DNA of 64,000 bases from Anniella stebbinsi (Eukaryota; Chordata; Lepidosauria; Squamata; Anniellidae): assembly GCA_029215795.1 (NCBI GenBank), contig JARDYH010000007.1, positions 17,891,763 to 17,955,762 on the forward strand, written 5' to 3'. The position numbers were made by a program, and so were the translations under genes. Below are positions 1-13,600 of the stretch, in pieces; the stretch's first letter is position 1; each line of letters opens with the position of its first letter. The notes under the pieces were generated by a model, which was not told where the DNA came from, made no database searches, and was given only the letters and a program-made list of their open reading frames with translations.

Positions 1-267
1 GTAACCCAGGTAACCAAAGGTGGGAGATTCTGGTGGGAGGGGAAAATAAAGGGAGGGAAACCTGTTTGGCCAGATCCCTGGGACAAAGTGCATTACTTTC
101 AGCAACATTTGCATGCGATTCTCAGCATGCAAATATCTTTAAAATGCATTTCATACAGCCTGTAATGCGCTTCAATGCCTCTCACATATAGGTATTAGGC
201 GTAAATGCGCTTATCAGGAAATGTGCATAGTCGGGCAACCGGGCGTCAAAGCGAAATCTTGTAGAGG
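1..267. other. Intronic sequence, nothing recognised
   Basis: This is presumed intron 5 of SLC7A10. It contains no recognisable exon or transposon. Confidence 0.4.
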
Positions 268-393
268 GGGCCTAACTCAGTATTGTCGACACTGACTGGC
301 AGCAAAGGCTCTGCAGGGTTTCAGGCAGGAGTTTGCCTGGCTGGGACTTGTAGGCCTTTTTTCCTCTCTAAACATGCAGAGGATTGCACCTTA
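268..393 (-). repeat. Fragments of a tRNA-derived SINE tail and a family-B palindrome
   Basis: Bases 268-332 resemble the antisense 3' part of the squamate SINE seen again at 40158-40280 (shared TATTGTCGACAC and GGTTTCAGGCAGGAG). Bases 335-393 are the right half of the dispersed palindrome ending TAAACATGCAGAGGATTGC, called family B here. Confidence 0.5.
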
Positions 394-419
394 AAGAGAT
401 AAAATCAATTCATAACGGC

Positions 420-432
420 GGGGGGGGGGGGG
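420..432. repeat. Poly-G run
   Basis: Thirteen consecutive G in intron 5. It is one of several long C/G homopolymers in the window. Confidence 0.95.
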
Positions 433-1460
433 AAACGGATGACTGAGAAACAGGATGCTCTTGTATTCTTTCCATGTTATGTTCCAATGTATGCATCTCT
501 CTTTCTGTTTGGTTTGTTTTTGTTGAGGTGTCTGCGCAAAAGATACAATTACAGGTAGGGCTACCAGGAGTGCTCCTGATCCTCTTCCCCCATGTACATT
601 TCTACCCATTTAGACTGTCTGTATAGGACCAATGGGATCGGACACCAGCTCTTTTGCAAATATTTAATGGTCAGAGACAAATTAGAGCTTTTTTTTAAAA
701 AAGGGAGGGGGAAATGTACTCTTTAAAAAATTCAGCACAACAAAAAATAAGAACACAGAAATCTTATGAATACGCAAATTAAAGATATAAATGCAAGCTA
801 TGTGAGCTGAAAATATTCTCATGAACAGGGAGTTGCAGAAATGCTAGCTGACGTAAACACACACACATGTACTCCCAGGACCAGGGGGAGAGGTAGAAAA
901 CTCTACAGGCCCAGACAGAGCACAAACCTGGCATCGATACCATAAGATAACGGAATTCCTGCAAAAGTCTGAAAACCGGGAAGCTTTTTAGAGTCTAGCC
1001 CTACCAATTCCAGTGATCTGGCTGAAAGTACAGAGTCCCTGGCCGTAAGACCTGTAGGAATTGTGAGGTGAACGACTTTTCTCACTGGATCCTGTTATGG
1101 CATGCCTGAAAGATGGGGAAAAAATCTTGGGTAGACAGCTAGCATCCTGGGCATAAATTTGGTATGATGCCATATTGTTTTGGGCCTACATGGATAGTAC
1201 CGTGTCTCAGTGTTTCTCATTTTTCTTCCTTATGGTTACAGCTATGGTAAGTATGACATGTGTTTTTGATTCCTCATGACATTTCCTATAAAATGGCACT
1301 AGTTTCACCTTCTTATCTCCATCGGCTGCAAAGTTCAGTTGTCTTTCACATGCACATTTTTTGGCCCAGCATGTCAAAACGCATGTAGGGAGCATGGTGC
1401 TCTAAGATAATGTGGCTGATCTCTCTCCAAAACTGGGTCAAATGGGGAACAAGTACTTGC

Positions 1461-1614
1461 CTGCGAGGATCAACTAATTCTTCTGTTACATAATTTAGGA
1501 AATTCCACCCACTGAATGCAAAAGAGCCTTGGAGAAAGGCTAATGCCAAATGCCCCACTGATGGGGTCATCCAGAAATTGAAGGCATTGCTTGGGAGCAG
1601 TTCTTCATAGTTCC
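1461..1614 (-). CDS. SLC7A10: SLC7A10 coding exon 5: TM6 substrate-binding segment, probable GC donor
   Basis: It encodes residues 235-285 plus two bases of codon 286 (154 nt). The acceptor is CTCCTTGCAG|GG. The sequence [28 protein letters not shown] leads into [21 protein letters not shown], the unwound TM6 that contributes to the substrate pocket. The expected exon end (VDxR|K) coincides with CGCAG|GCAAGTAC, a textbook GC-type donor. A GT four bases further on would be out of phase with the known gene. Exon 6 (starting near NLPRAIF) was not found in 1-1460 and presumably lies outside the window. Confidence 0.95.
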
Positions 1615-4600
1615 CTGCAAGGAGAGCAGAAATCAAAAGTCAGTTGAGAAGTCCATTCTAGCGCAATGTCACACCAGCAGCACCTTGATGTAGGCAGCAT
1701 AGCGTATACAGAGGAGCAAGAGAATTGTCCCAAGCACAGGGTTGGTCCTAGATTCTGCTGTTCTTCTCTCACAAAACTACTGTTTCCAGGTTTACCTTGT
1801 TGGGAGTATTGCAACCTTGTCTGCAAGTTACTAGAAGGGGGCAGTGTTGCAGTTAGTTCATGGGAGGTCACTACAAGCCTTAGGACCTCTATAGCTTACA
1901 GTGTAGTTTCCTGTGATTTGTTCCTTTTGCTCTTCCCCTTCCTTCCATCCCCCCTCTCTCTCTGACTTCCTCCATTGCTGGTAGCATCTGTGTTTGCTCT
2001 CTCACTCATGCCTATATAATAGAACATTTGCAAGTAAAATCATTTTATCTTTTCTTCACCAAAGAAGGGGGTGGTCTCAGTTTTATTCTAAGATAGCCCA
2101 GTGTGCATGTGGGACTGGTAAACACTCATTCTGCTTTGCCCTTTTTGTTCCCTCTTTCCTAATTGCCTTTCTAACAGGAGGCACCATTCCCATATAAATC
2201 CCATCACACCTGGAGAGAGGGAAGGGCTGGTAAACCAGTAGTTCAGTAGTTCTGTTCTAAATAGGCTGCCAACATTTTATCTGTCACAGACCTCCAAATG
2301 TTGTTGGACTGCAACTCCCATCAGCCCTAGCCAGCATAGCAAGTGGTGAGGGATCATGGGAGCTGTAGGCCAAAATATTTGGAGGGCCACAAGTTGCTCA
2401 CTCCTGCCTGGTTCCTATGGTGTAGGCATGGGATTGACACCACGACTAGAGATAACCTTTCAAAATAAACAAAAATTAAGATGTTATTATGGGGGAAATT
2501 ATTTACAAATGGGAATAAAATATCACTCTTCCAATAATCTTAGATAAGAATACGGTAGTGTAAGGCTTATTATTAGAGATCTACCATACCGATTTTGCTC
2601 ATTTTTGTTTTAAACTGAAGCTTGAGCAGTATAGATGTGTAGATTTTTTTTCAAACTTCCAAATAGTTCAAAACTCAAACTTTAATAACAATAAATTTCC
2701 TCTGTGTCAAACAGGCAGATGACAGACAGCCTTGATCGGCTAATCAGTGTGGTGCGAAGGCAGGCTGAGTGGTAGGCTATCGCCACCATTGAGTAGGGGA
2801 AGGGGACGGAGCTGGCAAATCAGGGTGTGCAAAAGAGAGGGGCCGCACCATATGCACATTTTGGAGGAGGTTCACTACGCATGAGCCACATTTGGATTAT
2901 TTTTGAGGGACTGGGGGGCAAAAAAGCGAGAAAGGAACAGGACTACTAGCGCCCATGGGGACATGGGCTTTACACTAGTAGATTGAGATTGCTTAAAGGT
3001 TTCTAAGGGTGCAATCCTATGCATGTTTAGACAGAAAAAAAGGCCTACAACAAAGGCCTGGCTGGGGCATGCTGGGAGTTGTAGGCCTTTTACTGTTTAA
3101 ACATGCATAGGATTGTGCTTTAAATTATATATGAAAGTATTTATGATATGCTTAAGTCTGATAGATAGGATATGGGAAACATGTTGGACTGCAACTCCCA
3201 TCAACCCTAGCCAATACCAAGGGATGATGGGAGTTAAAGTCCAACAACATCTGGAAGGCCACATGTTCTTCATCCCAGGCTTATCAGATTGAAGCATATC
3301 ATGAATGCTTTCAAATCTCCCCTGCCAGAAAGCAGTAGGACAGCTGAGTTGCATTTCCTAAAAGAAGGATGTGCTTTCACCCAGAAGACCATACTGACAT
3401 TCCAGGGGTTTTGCATCAATACCTTTGAAGATCTGTACGAAGCCCACAATAATGATCAGGCCCAAGGCCAAGAGCTTTCCTGCTGTGAATATATCCTGGA
3501 TCCGCGTGGCCCATCGGACGCTAGAGCTGTTCACCCAAGTCAATAGCGCTGGAGAGCAGAAGAACAGAAGTGAGTCCCCCCCAAAAACAAAAACAAAAAC
3601 GGGTTTATGCCATAAGTAACACTGGATGTCAAAATCTCAATGGTTTTATTGCACTCCACTTTGAGAACTTTTCCAATTTGGGTTTAGGCTTTTATCAACG
3701 CAGAAAACACTGGAGTATATGAAGAGGGTCCCACCACCACAAGCACCTCCAGTTTAGTAGTTCAGGATGTTGATTTTTTTTTTTTTTGTAGTAAAGGAAA
3801 GAGGAGTTGGAGAAGCTAAAGGACTAGGATGGGCGCCAATTACAATCCCAGCTTGGCTCCTATTTTAAAATGGCGCCATCAATGCTGCCACCATGGGGAC
3901 TGCAATGGGAGGACAGTGTGAGTAGGGGCAGCTTAAGAACATCAGAAGAGCTCTGCTGGATCAGACCAAGGGTCCACCTAGTTCAGCCCTCTGCTCGCAT
4001 AGTGGCCCACCAGCTGTTGACCAGGGAGCCACAAGTAGGACACAGGTGCATCAGCTCCCTCCCACCCATGTTTCCCAGCCACTGGCGTACATAGACAGAC
4101 TGCCTCTGCTATTGGAGGTAGCACATAGCTATCAGGGTTAGTAGCGTTTGATAGCCTTCTCTTCCAGGAATTTATCCAACCCCCTTTTAAAGCTATCCAA
4201 ATTAGTGGCCATCACAACATCTTGCGGTAGTGAATTCCTTAGTTCAACTATACACTGTGTGAAGAAGTCCTTCCTTTTATCTGTCCTGAATCTCCCACCA
4301 ATCAGCCTTGTGGGATGACCCCACGGGGTTCTGGTCTTATGAGAGAGGGAGAAAAATGTCTCCCTGTCCACATTTTCCACACCACACATAACGTTGTACA
4401 CCTCCATCAGGTCTCCCCTTAGCCTCTATTTTCCCAAACTAAACAATCCCAGCTATTGTAACCTTCCCTCACAGGGGAGTTGCTCCAGCCCCTTATCATT
4501 TTGGTTGCCCTTTTCTGTACTTTTCCCAGCTCTACAATATCTATTTTTAGGTGTGGGGATCAGAACAGTACAGGGGCAAACCAAGAGTGGGCAACAGGTG

Positions 4601-7600
4601 GCCCTGTGATAACAGCCCCGTTGCGGAGGACGGGTCATTCTTTGCTTGCTCACCTCAGATGGCGGCATGGCTTGGGCCAGCACTGACTGCAACCATAAGC
4701 ATCCAGGGAGAAGGTTGTTGATAAATACTCACATAAACACACCATGGAGAGGACTCTGGAGGCATTGTAGGGTGGGATGCAATTAGGAAACACTGGCTGT
4801 AGAACGTAGTTCGAAAAAGTCAGTGCAATAACGGCCAGGCTGGTGGGGTACATGATAAGAACAGCACTCCAGAGCAGTAAAAACCTGCAACCAAGAGAAA
4901 CAGACCAAAAAAAAAAAAAGAGGCATGGCTGCCCTATTAATCTAGACAGCTCTAGAAGTCACTTGACCATATAAGGGGCTCGCAATCTCATCTTTATGAA
5001 GACACAGTTTTCCCATCTGAAAAACGTACGAAAACGTCCAACCATTTCTTTCCCTCTTCAGGGCACTTTGTACATTTCTTGCAGCCCTATTGCACGTGAA
5101 AAGTCTTCGTTGCGCATCAGCAACAGAAGCTGGTGCTGACGTAGAGCTTTTCTATGCAAAGGTGGTTTATGGGATAATTTTTTGCTAGGTGGCGCTGTTG
5201 TGTAGCAGAATAGAGCAAATACACAAGTAAAAAAAGTGTTTTCTTTCACGTTTACAATTAATAATTGCACTTTCCCTGTTCTAAAAAAAATCTCCTTGGA
5301 AGTGTTTAGACAGAAAAGTGAAACTGGAGGGTCACAACATCAAAGAACCCATAAGCAACTGTGAGTAGGGAATGATGAATGCACAATCAATGCCGTGTGT
5401 AGAAAAGCCCTTAGATCACACCTGCTCTTATCCAGTGGCTGTCCAACAAAATATTCTTGTTAGATTAGGAAATAATTCAGATGTGAATGATTATTTTGCT
5501 GGTGTCTGTTTGACATCTAGAAACAATCCAGTAGGTCGAAATCATTTCTGAACTACAATCAAGGGAGTGGCAGGATTCAGTCCTAATTTTGATGTGCTAT
5601 TTTACTTTAAAAAACCCTGTTGTAATCAATGCCAAATTTGGGGGATGAAGCAGGCTATAAAATTACGGGCGCAATCCTATACATGTTTAGACAGAAAAAA
5701 CTACAATTCCCAGCATCTCTAGCCAGCCATGCTGGGAGTTGTAGGCCTTTTATCGGTTTAAACATGTGCCCTAAATTGTTGCACACTCAATTAGTATGAA
5801 TATCTGTAATTCAACAGAGAGTCAATATTTCAATTTGTTTCACACTGAGACCCAAAGCGTATGCCAGTTTAAAAAATCAATTACATTTTATGCAGAATGC
5901 TAGCTGAGTATTATAAAGTACAAGCATCAAACAGGGAGTTTGAAAGAACAAATAATAATGAGAAAATGCACAATAAAGATTTTAGATGCATGTTAACCTT
6001 TATAATTTTTTCCCTGTTATTATCAGGAGATCGTGTAAATGCCAGTTTGAAGTCTGAAGTTGCTAATAATGTAAGCAATAGAATGGTTGAAAGTTGAATA
6101 TATTTATTGAGAGGACATGAGAAATTATCATCACAATCCTATGCGTGTCTACTCAGAAGTAAATCCAATTTTCAGTGAGGCTTCCTCCTATGGAAAATGT
6201 GTACAGGACTGCAGCCAAAGCGTATCTGGATTTGCTATTCAGAAAATGGAAGCATTCAGAAATACAATAATACATACTATGTTTCTAGTCCTCACAGGGA
6301 ATATTTTGAAATGGGACACCAGCCCCCAAATTACATTTCCTTAAAGGCAGTATCTCATACACCTCGTTAGAGAGTGAACATACCTTAACTGGATATGTTC
6401 AATATCTAACTAGAAGTGACCCTGGGAAAATTACGTACCCCTTTCTCCCAAATGGCCCTAGGTTCAATATGAGAAGAAAATAAGAATGTAAGAAGAGCCT
6501 TGCTGGATCAGACCAAAGGTCCATCTAGTCCTACATTCTGTTCACACAGGGGACAACCAGCTGCCCATGGAAAACCCACAAGCAGGACATGAGCGCAACA
6601 GCACCCTCCCGCCCATGTTCCCCAGCCACTGGTGTACATAAGCAGACTGCCTTTGATACCGGAGGTAGCATAAAGCCATCAGGACTACTAGCCCTTGACA
6701 GCCTTCTCCTCCAGGAATTTGTCTAACGCCTCTTAAAGCCATCCAAATTGGTGGCCATCATCACATCTTGTGGTAGCGAATTCCATAGGTTATGTGCTAC
6801 GTGAAGAAGTCTTTCTTTTGATCCGGCCTGACAAAGGCAAAGGCAAGACGGTACAGCCCTCTCCTGATCCAACAGGACCCTCCTCTGCAGCATTGGCAAA
6901 ATGAGTCCCTGTCCACAGAAGTCTGATGCCTATAGGAAATGGCCTTCATTTAGTGTGTATCCATTGCTAAGGATCAGCTATGCCTACAGCATATGCAAGT
7001 GATGATGAGTCGCCCGCTTCCTTGGCCAGGAATTCTAAGGATCAGTTCCGTTACACAGGAGTCACAGAGTTTGGGGTGTGATGTGTCTTTGGCTGCATCC
7101 CAGACCCAGTGAGTCAAGCTTGTCTCTGGCTTATCTAAGAACATGCAGTCCTTGGGCAATGATGTTTCCATTGGGTATGATGGTTCTAAGAGGACGGAGG
7201 CGGGGAGTAGAAAAGGAATCAATATTTGTACAAAGAGTCTCGGCTTGAATTCTTCTTAGCTCAAGGCATGTTCATACAACCAGTGGCGCTCATGGAAGTT
7301 TTAAGTTTACTTTTAGCCAGGTGATGAAAGCTGCCTACATCACCTCAGCAGAGGGTTGTCTTCACAGAACTGGGTTGGTGCCGCGTCCCTCGGAAATCCC
7401 ACGCTTTCACTTCCCCAGGGTGGCGTCGGGAAATCCCAACGCTGAGGAGGAAGCACATGGTTTCTCGTTGGCTATCCGGGGTGGGTGTGCAATTGCAACA
7501 TCATTGTATAATTGATGCCACACCACCACGCACCTACTTCGGGGCTTTCTGAGCGTTTAGACAGACCCCAGGTGGATGAGCTAAGCCCGGATCAATTTAT

Positions 7601-10600
7601 TCTGCCATGAATACAGGTTTTTCAGCATTTGTGATCCACGGCCTGGTTCACACATTACGCTAAACCATATTTTATTTAACCCATAGTTTGTTGCCCTACC
7701 CAGGGTTCTCTGGCAGATGATCGAACAAACCATGGTTTGTTTGTTTTTCAGTTCCTGGGTTGTTTGTTTTCCGCTTCCTTCAGCCACTCCCTCACTCTCT
7801 TCCTAATGCCTCTGTGGTGCTGTAGTACCGTCATGTAAAGTGGCTGGCTCTTGTGTGGCATGTGTTGTCATGGTAAAGGAAGGAGGAGGAGAGAAGGGAG
7901 TGGCAGTTGGAGTCAGTTGGGAGTGGGGAGGGGAGGAAGGGAGCAGGAGTGGAAAAGGGGAGATAAGCGGAGGAAGACGAGAAGGAGGAAGATTTCAAGA
8001 GATTTTAGAAAGAGGAGAAAGAGAAGACATCATTGGACAGAAGGTCTGTAAGGAGCAGCGCATTAGGCAGCCTGCTACCTTAAAGAGCGTATTGGGAGTG
8101 TCATCAAATTTACCCGGGCAACACACAGAGTTCTGCAGGAACAATTGGGAAAGTTATTTAATAGTCGAGACAATTTAGGAAATGTTAACTGTTAAGTTGT
8201 TATTAATAATTTTTTAAGTTTCGTTAAACAAAGGACTTCTGTGTTTGTTTAAGTTCCGGTGCCTCACCCAGATTCCTTACAAACGGTCACACTTGTTTTA
8301 CCGCTTTTGCCTGCTGCCTCTGTAGCCTGGCAAAACACTCCATGAATACAATTTGGGGTTCACACGTCATGACAACTCATGGTTTAAACATCCCAGAATT
8401 CACAGCTCAACAACAAACCATGGATTCTCATTCTGGGTTGTGGTTAACAAACCATGGTTTATTAGCATGGCTATGATCACACATTATGACAACCCAGAAT
8501 TCAAACAACCTACATGTAGAAGGACTCACGTGGTTAGGGGTGAATGGTTGCCCAAGCAAACACTCGAAAAGCCTTCAACCCTTGCCTCATTGACTGCCTT
8601 CCCCTTGAGGCTAGTGGCGTAGATGACATTAGGCATGGGATAGTGGGATGGAGCATCTTTCCTTATCAGGGACTGGAACAACAAGTTCCAGAATCCTGAT
8701 CTGGAAAAGATGCTGCATGGGGTCTGGGAGGGATTATGCTATGCCCACCTGAATTTGAGCAGAGTTGCAAAAGTCCACGAGACCTTATGCCACAATATAT
8801 CTGTTCACCTTTAAGAGGCAACAAAACTCTCCCCCTACCCATTTGAAAGTTGAAATTATGTCATTGCTGTTAAGATTTGGGTTTCGCTTCCCCAATCTGG
8901 TGCCCTGCAGATGTCTTGGACACTCAGCCTTTCTAAGTGTGACATTTATTATCTTCTCGTGATTCCTTAATCACAGTAGTTGGCGGGTGCTTTACTTGAT
9001 ATCCTCCTCCTCCTCCTCCTCCAGGGCCTCTTCTGTCCTTTGCAACCATTTTCACAGTTATTCTTAAATGGGGGGATTCTGGTATATCAGGAAATGGCAG
9101 AACGAACCCTTTGCGTAGTTGTGCAATTCCACTACACCACAGCACCACCTAGAGGTTATGTAATGGAACATATAAAAAGACAGAGAAGAAACCCCTCCCC
9201 CAGGAAAAAAAACCCGTATGTAAAGAATCTGATCTTAATCCCAGAAAAAATCCGGAAGCAGAAGCCTTTGTAAAGTGGTGGGTTAAAAACCTCATGCAGA
9301 AAAGCCCTATAACTACAGTTGTAGTCCAACACATCAGAGCACCAGGTTGCAGATATTTGGGGTTCTGAATATCTTCCTTGGAGAATATTTTTGTTCCATG
9401 GAAGATACTGCAAAACGTTCTAACTATAATAAAACAGCATTAGCCGGACCCTTTCAAGTTGCAGAGACATGCAGCATTTACAAGATTTAAGCCAAAACAA
9501 CAACAAGAACAACACCCCAGGAGTCCTCCAAGGTTTAATATTCTTGAAGGGATTTGTAACCTAAATAAAAAAATTGGCTACTCCAAGCAAAAGCCGCTTA
9601 TTATGCAATCTCTCCCTCCCCCCAGTTACTAATCTTCCTTCCCCTACATTTTAGAAAGAAAATATGGCTAGATTGGGCTTTGATGGTCATTTCTAGCTAG
9701 GTGGCTTCATGAAAGAGCTGTTAAATATATGCAGGTTCATTAAGTTCTGATTAGAACAGGATTCCTAAGATCAATCTGTGAGCCAAGCATTAAATGAAAG
9801 AGATTCCTGATGAAAAGGGAAATAAATAAACAAATAAACCCACTCATGTTGGGGGCAATAGTTCTCCCCCCCTATCAGAAAACCCTGCATTTTCATTGCT
9901 TTTCTATAATTGTCTTTCATTTTCATATAGAAGAAAAGAACAGCAGCAAATGTATATTTTTTAAAAAGAACAAATTCAGGACTTGAGGAACAGGAGTTGT
10001 GGTGGAGCTTGGCCTTGCAGGGAGGCAGCACCAGCACTCTGCCACCCCACCCTGCTCAAAATTCCCTGTTCCTTCGGAGCTTAGCTGCAATTCTTGCATG
10101 AATTTTCTGAACAGCGGTATGTTGTTTCCTGAGCCCGCTTCTGAATCCAGAGAAGGGTGTTTGCCCTCCACTAGTGACATGCACATTTGCACCGCTTTTA
10201 CCTCTGTTTTCTGAAAGGGTTGGACAGACGTGAGTTGTTGTTGTTGTTTTGGTAGTGTTTCAAAAACCTGCAAAACCTGTTTAACTTGAGACAAAAACGG
10301 GACAAAAGAAATGGATGTGAAGCCCAAAGGGAAATGACAACCTCTGGCATGTCACGTTCGGCTGTTTTTAAAACAAGCATTTGTCTTCGGTTTCAATAAA
10401 ATAGGGCTAAAAGAAAAGCAAGGTTTAAAAAGTTCTCAGTTGAATTATTGCTGGCTTGCAGGTGGCGTTGATGTGTCCATAAGCCTGAACGTTTTGGAAC
10501 AACACGGAATGCTTTCCGTCTTTATATGCTTGTTTACAACTCTCGAGTTGGTCTGTTCCTTTGATGCGATAAATATTGACTTGTAGGAGGTGCTTGGCTC

Positions 10601-13600
10601 GGAAAATTATCAAGTGCTGAAGGAAGACGAGCTTTCCTTGAGTTGCCTTTGCCCTAATTAAATCTTAGAGTGTGCTGATGATCTTTCCAAAAGATCTGCC
10701 CAACCTGCCTTAAGGTGCCCTAAGGATACATGTTTGGGCCTGCTACTTACCAGAACAGATATGAGAAACAATCCCTGCTATATGCTTCCCAGTCAGTTAC
10801 ACTGCCTCAGCAATTCGGATAGTTCCATCGATACAATTCAAACCAATATGCTTTCCTTTAAAAGCAAAATGATGAGTTCGGAGGTTTCTAGCACCAGGAA
10901 ACCTGCTATTTATAACAGGTTCAAGCCCCCATGGCATGAATAGGAGTTACTGACGTGTCGTGATAAAAGGGTGAGCCGCAAAGTCCTGAGTTTGGAATGA
11001 TAGCTCAGTGGTCGAGCAAATGCCCTGTGCACAGAAGGTCCCATCTCCAGTTTAAAAGAAAGCATCAGGTATTTTATTACATTTTTTAAAGATCCCAACC
11101 ATCTTCCAAGGAGTTCAAAGTGATCTATATCCGAATCCAGTTTTATTCTCACAACAACCCTGTGAGTTGTCGGAGAAACCAGCAATGCATTCAAATGAGT
11201 TCTGATTTCTAGGAATCTGACTTTTGGATTCCACAGTGAGCTGTTTTTTTCCTGAGCTGTGCAGATTCTGTGGACTTGCGGACTGGTTTTTCACTGGGGG
11301 TGGGTGGGATTTGTACTAACAGAATTCTGATGAAAAAAAAATCTAATTCCGCCAATAAGCAGATGACGGAAGGAAAGACGTCTGATCATTTGTGAAACAG
11401 AGATGGAACGCATTTAACAAAATCCAAACATCCCTACCTGTGAGGCAGGTTAGGCTGAATGCTAAGGTAGCAGGTGATGAGAAATACACTTGGCCAGAGA
11501 GCTGATGCCAATCACTAGCCGTGTTGAGGCAATCGTAAACTGAGATATGAATGAGCATTTTGGCCATGCAGGCAGACTGTTCACTCTTCCCTTCATGCGA
11601 ATGAGTGAACAAACCAAGAAGTCTTCCGTTAGCTATAGTTTCCTGTTTTGTCCGAACCAGAAAACTATGTGTAATGGCTTCCAAATAAGCCAGGATATGA
11701 AGCCATACTTTATTGTTGTTGTTAAAAGTTTATTTTTGATTTTTCAGATTTTTTATAGCAAGGTTAACTACAATTTCTCAATTCCATCCCCCCATCCCCC
11801 CACCCCTTGCTCCATCCCTCCCAACTCTGTTTTGCTGTTTTGGAGGTGGGGGGGAGATGGGAGGCTAGCTGTAACTTGAGATCATCTTGGGATGTAGGGT
11901 GTCTTTCTCTGTGTAAAGGGCAATGTATGTGGTTCACCTGCACTTATGCTCTTCTTGTATACTTGTAAACAAACCAAAGATTACCTCAAACACACATACA
12001 CTGACCTGGTTTACACGTAACAAATTGCAGGTTGTTGATACATAAGAACCCAGAACTATGGGTTAACTATGGGTTGTTAGCCATGAACAACCCAGAAAAA
12101 GAACCCCTGGTTTGTCATTGGGTTGGGAACTGTGGGTTGTTTAAAGCATGGGTTGGCATTACATGTGAATCCAGATATATGGGTTGTTCATGAGTTGTTT
12201 CACCAGACTAAAGAAGCAGTGGGCAAGAGTAGTAACATACACACATACACACACACACACACTCACACACACACACACACGTAACAGCCACTCTACAGTG
12301 CTGTAAAGGCATAAGGAATAGAGGGAAGGAGTGGGCGAAAGGGGTGAGAATCAAACAACCCAAGATTTGAAAAAACAACCCATGGTTTGCTTGATCATCT
12401 GGGAGTCAAATCATGGGTTAACTCTGGGTAAGACAACAACCCATGAATTAATTAAACCATGGGTTGTCAGTACACGTGAACCAGGTCATTATAAATCTCC
12501 AGTGTTCTCTCCTCCAAGCGAAACCAAAGCTGGATAGTGGTGACTTTTGAATGGGTCATTGCTTGGGGAAATGGGGAGCATGGAACAATACAGATCTACT
12601 TTGCAGGGTTGCTGTGCAGATTAATGAGATGATGTGTGTTTGTGTGCGCGCACAGCTAAGCATTGTTACACTGGACCAACACTTACCCAGCTAATTCACC
12701 AAAAATCTCGGTGACGTAGGAATAATCCCCTCCGGATTTAGGAATGGTAACTCCTAATTCAGCGTAACACAAAGACCCGAGAGCTGCAACACCTCCTCCG
12801 AGCACCCAAATTATGAGGGCGAGTCCCACTGACCCAGTGTGCTCTAGTACTCCTTTGGGTGAAATAAAGATGCCGGAGCCAATAATATTACCTGGAAAGA
12901 ACAAAAGTTGGAGGAAAAGCTAAATCAATAGGCACATGTTCTCATTTCACGTCCCAGAACGACTCTTATTATTAGGTTTGACTCATACGGCTTCTTCTTC
13001 TGCTTCGTCTTCATCTTCTTCTTCTACTACTATTACTACTAATGATTTTTGGTAGCCCCGTACCGTCATCTTCTCATTCATCTGCACAAAATCCACGTGG
13101 GGGAGGCGCCTCATTCACATGCATACAAATTCCCAAATCTGTATTCGTCTAATACCGTTATTCGGCTAACCAAAAGATGCAAAAAAAATGTGCAAGCTTT
13201 CAAGAGCCTCAGATCTCTTCATTGGGCAGGATGTCACAAAAAGCAGGTTGGGTAGGGGGTGGTGAATAGGGGAAGGGAAAGAAATTTGACTGGAGATATT
13301 CCCCCTTCTGTATTCCACCCCTCAAACTCGCTTTTTGTAACATCTTGCCCGAGGATCTGAAGAGATCTGGAGATTATGAAAGCCTGCACCATTTATGTGA
13401 TCCTTTGGTTGGCTTGATAAAGGTTTTACAATACCAAAGATTTGGCAATTTTTCTTACCATCAACACAGCTACCTTTTTTAAAAAAATGCATATAAATAG
13501 TATTACTTTCCCACCGTCCAACATGTTCCATATGAAAGTATGCTTCCAACATCCCATTTTTAAAATACTAAGTACCGCTATGCTAGTCTCTCACCCTCTG

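Noticed and set aside
1..1345. SLC7A10 exon 6
   Set aside because: No stretch coding for the expected NLPRAIF-type sequence with splice sites was found, so the exon is presumed to lie outside the window.
10985..11055. A functional tRNA gene
   Set aside because: An A-box-like head is present, but the cloverleaf does not continue and the sequence belongs to a dispersed SINE. The same holds for 34390-34455.
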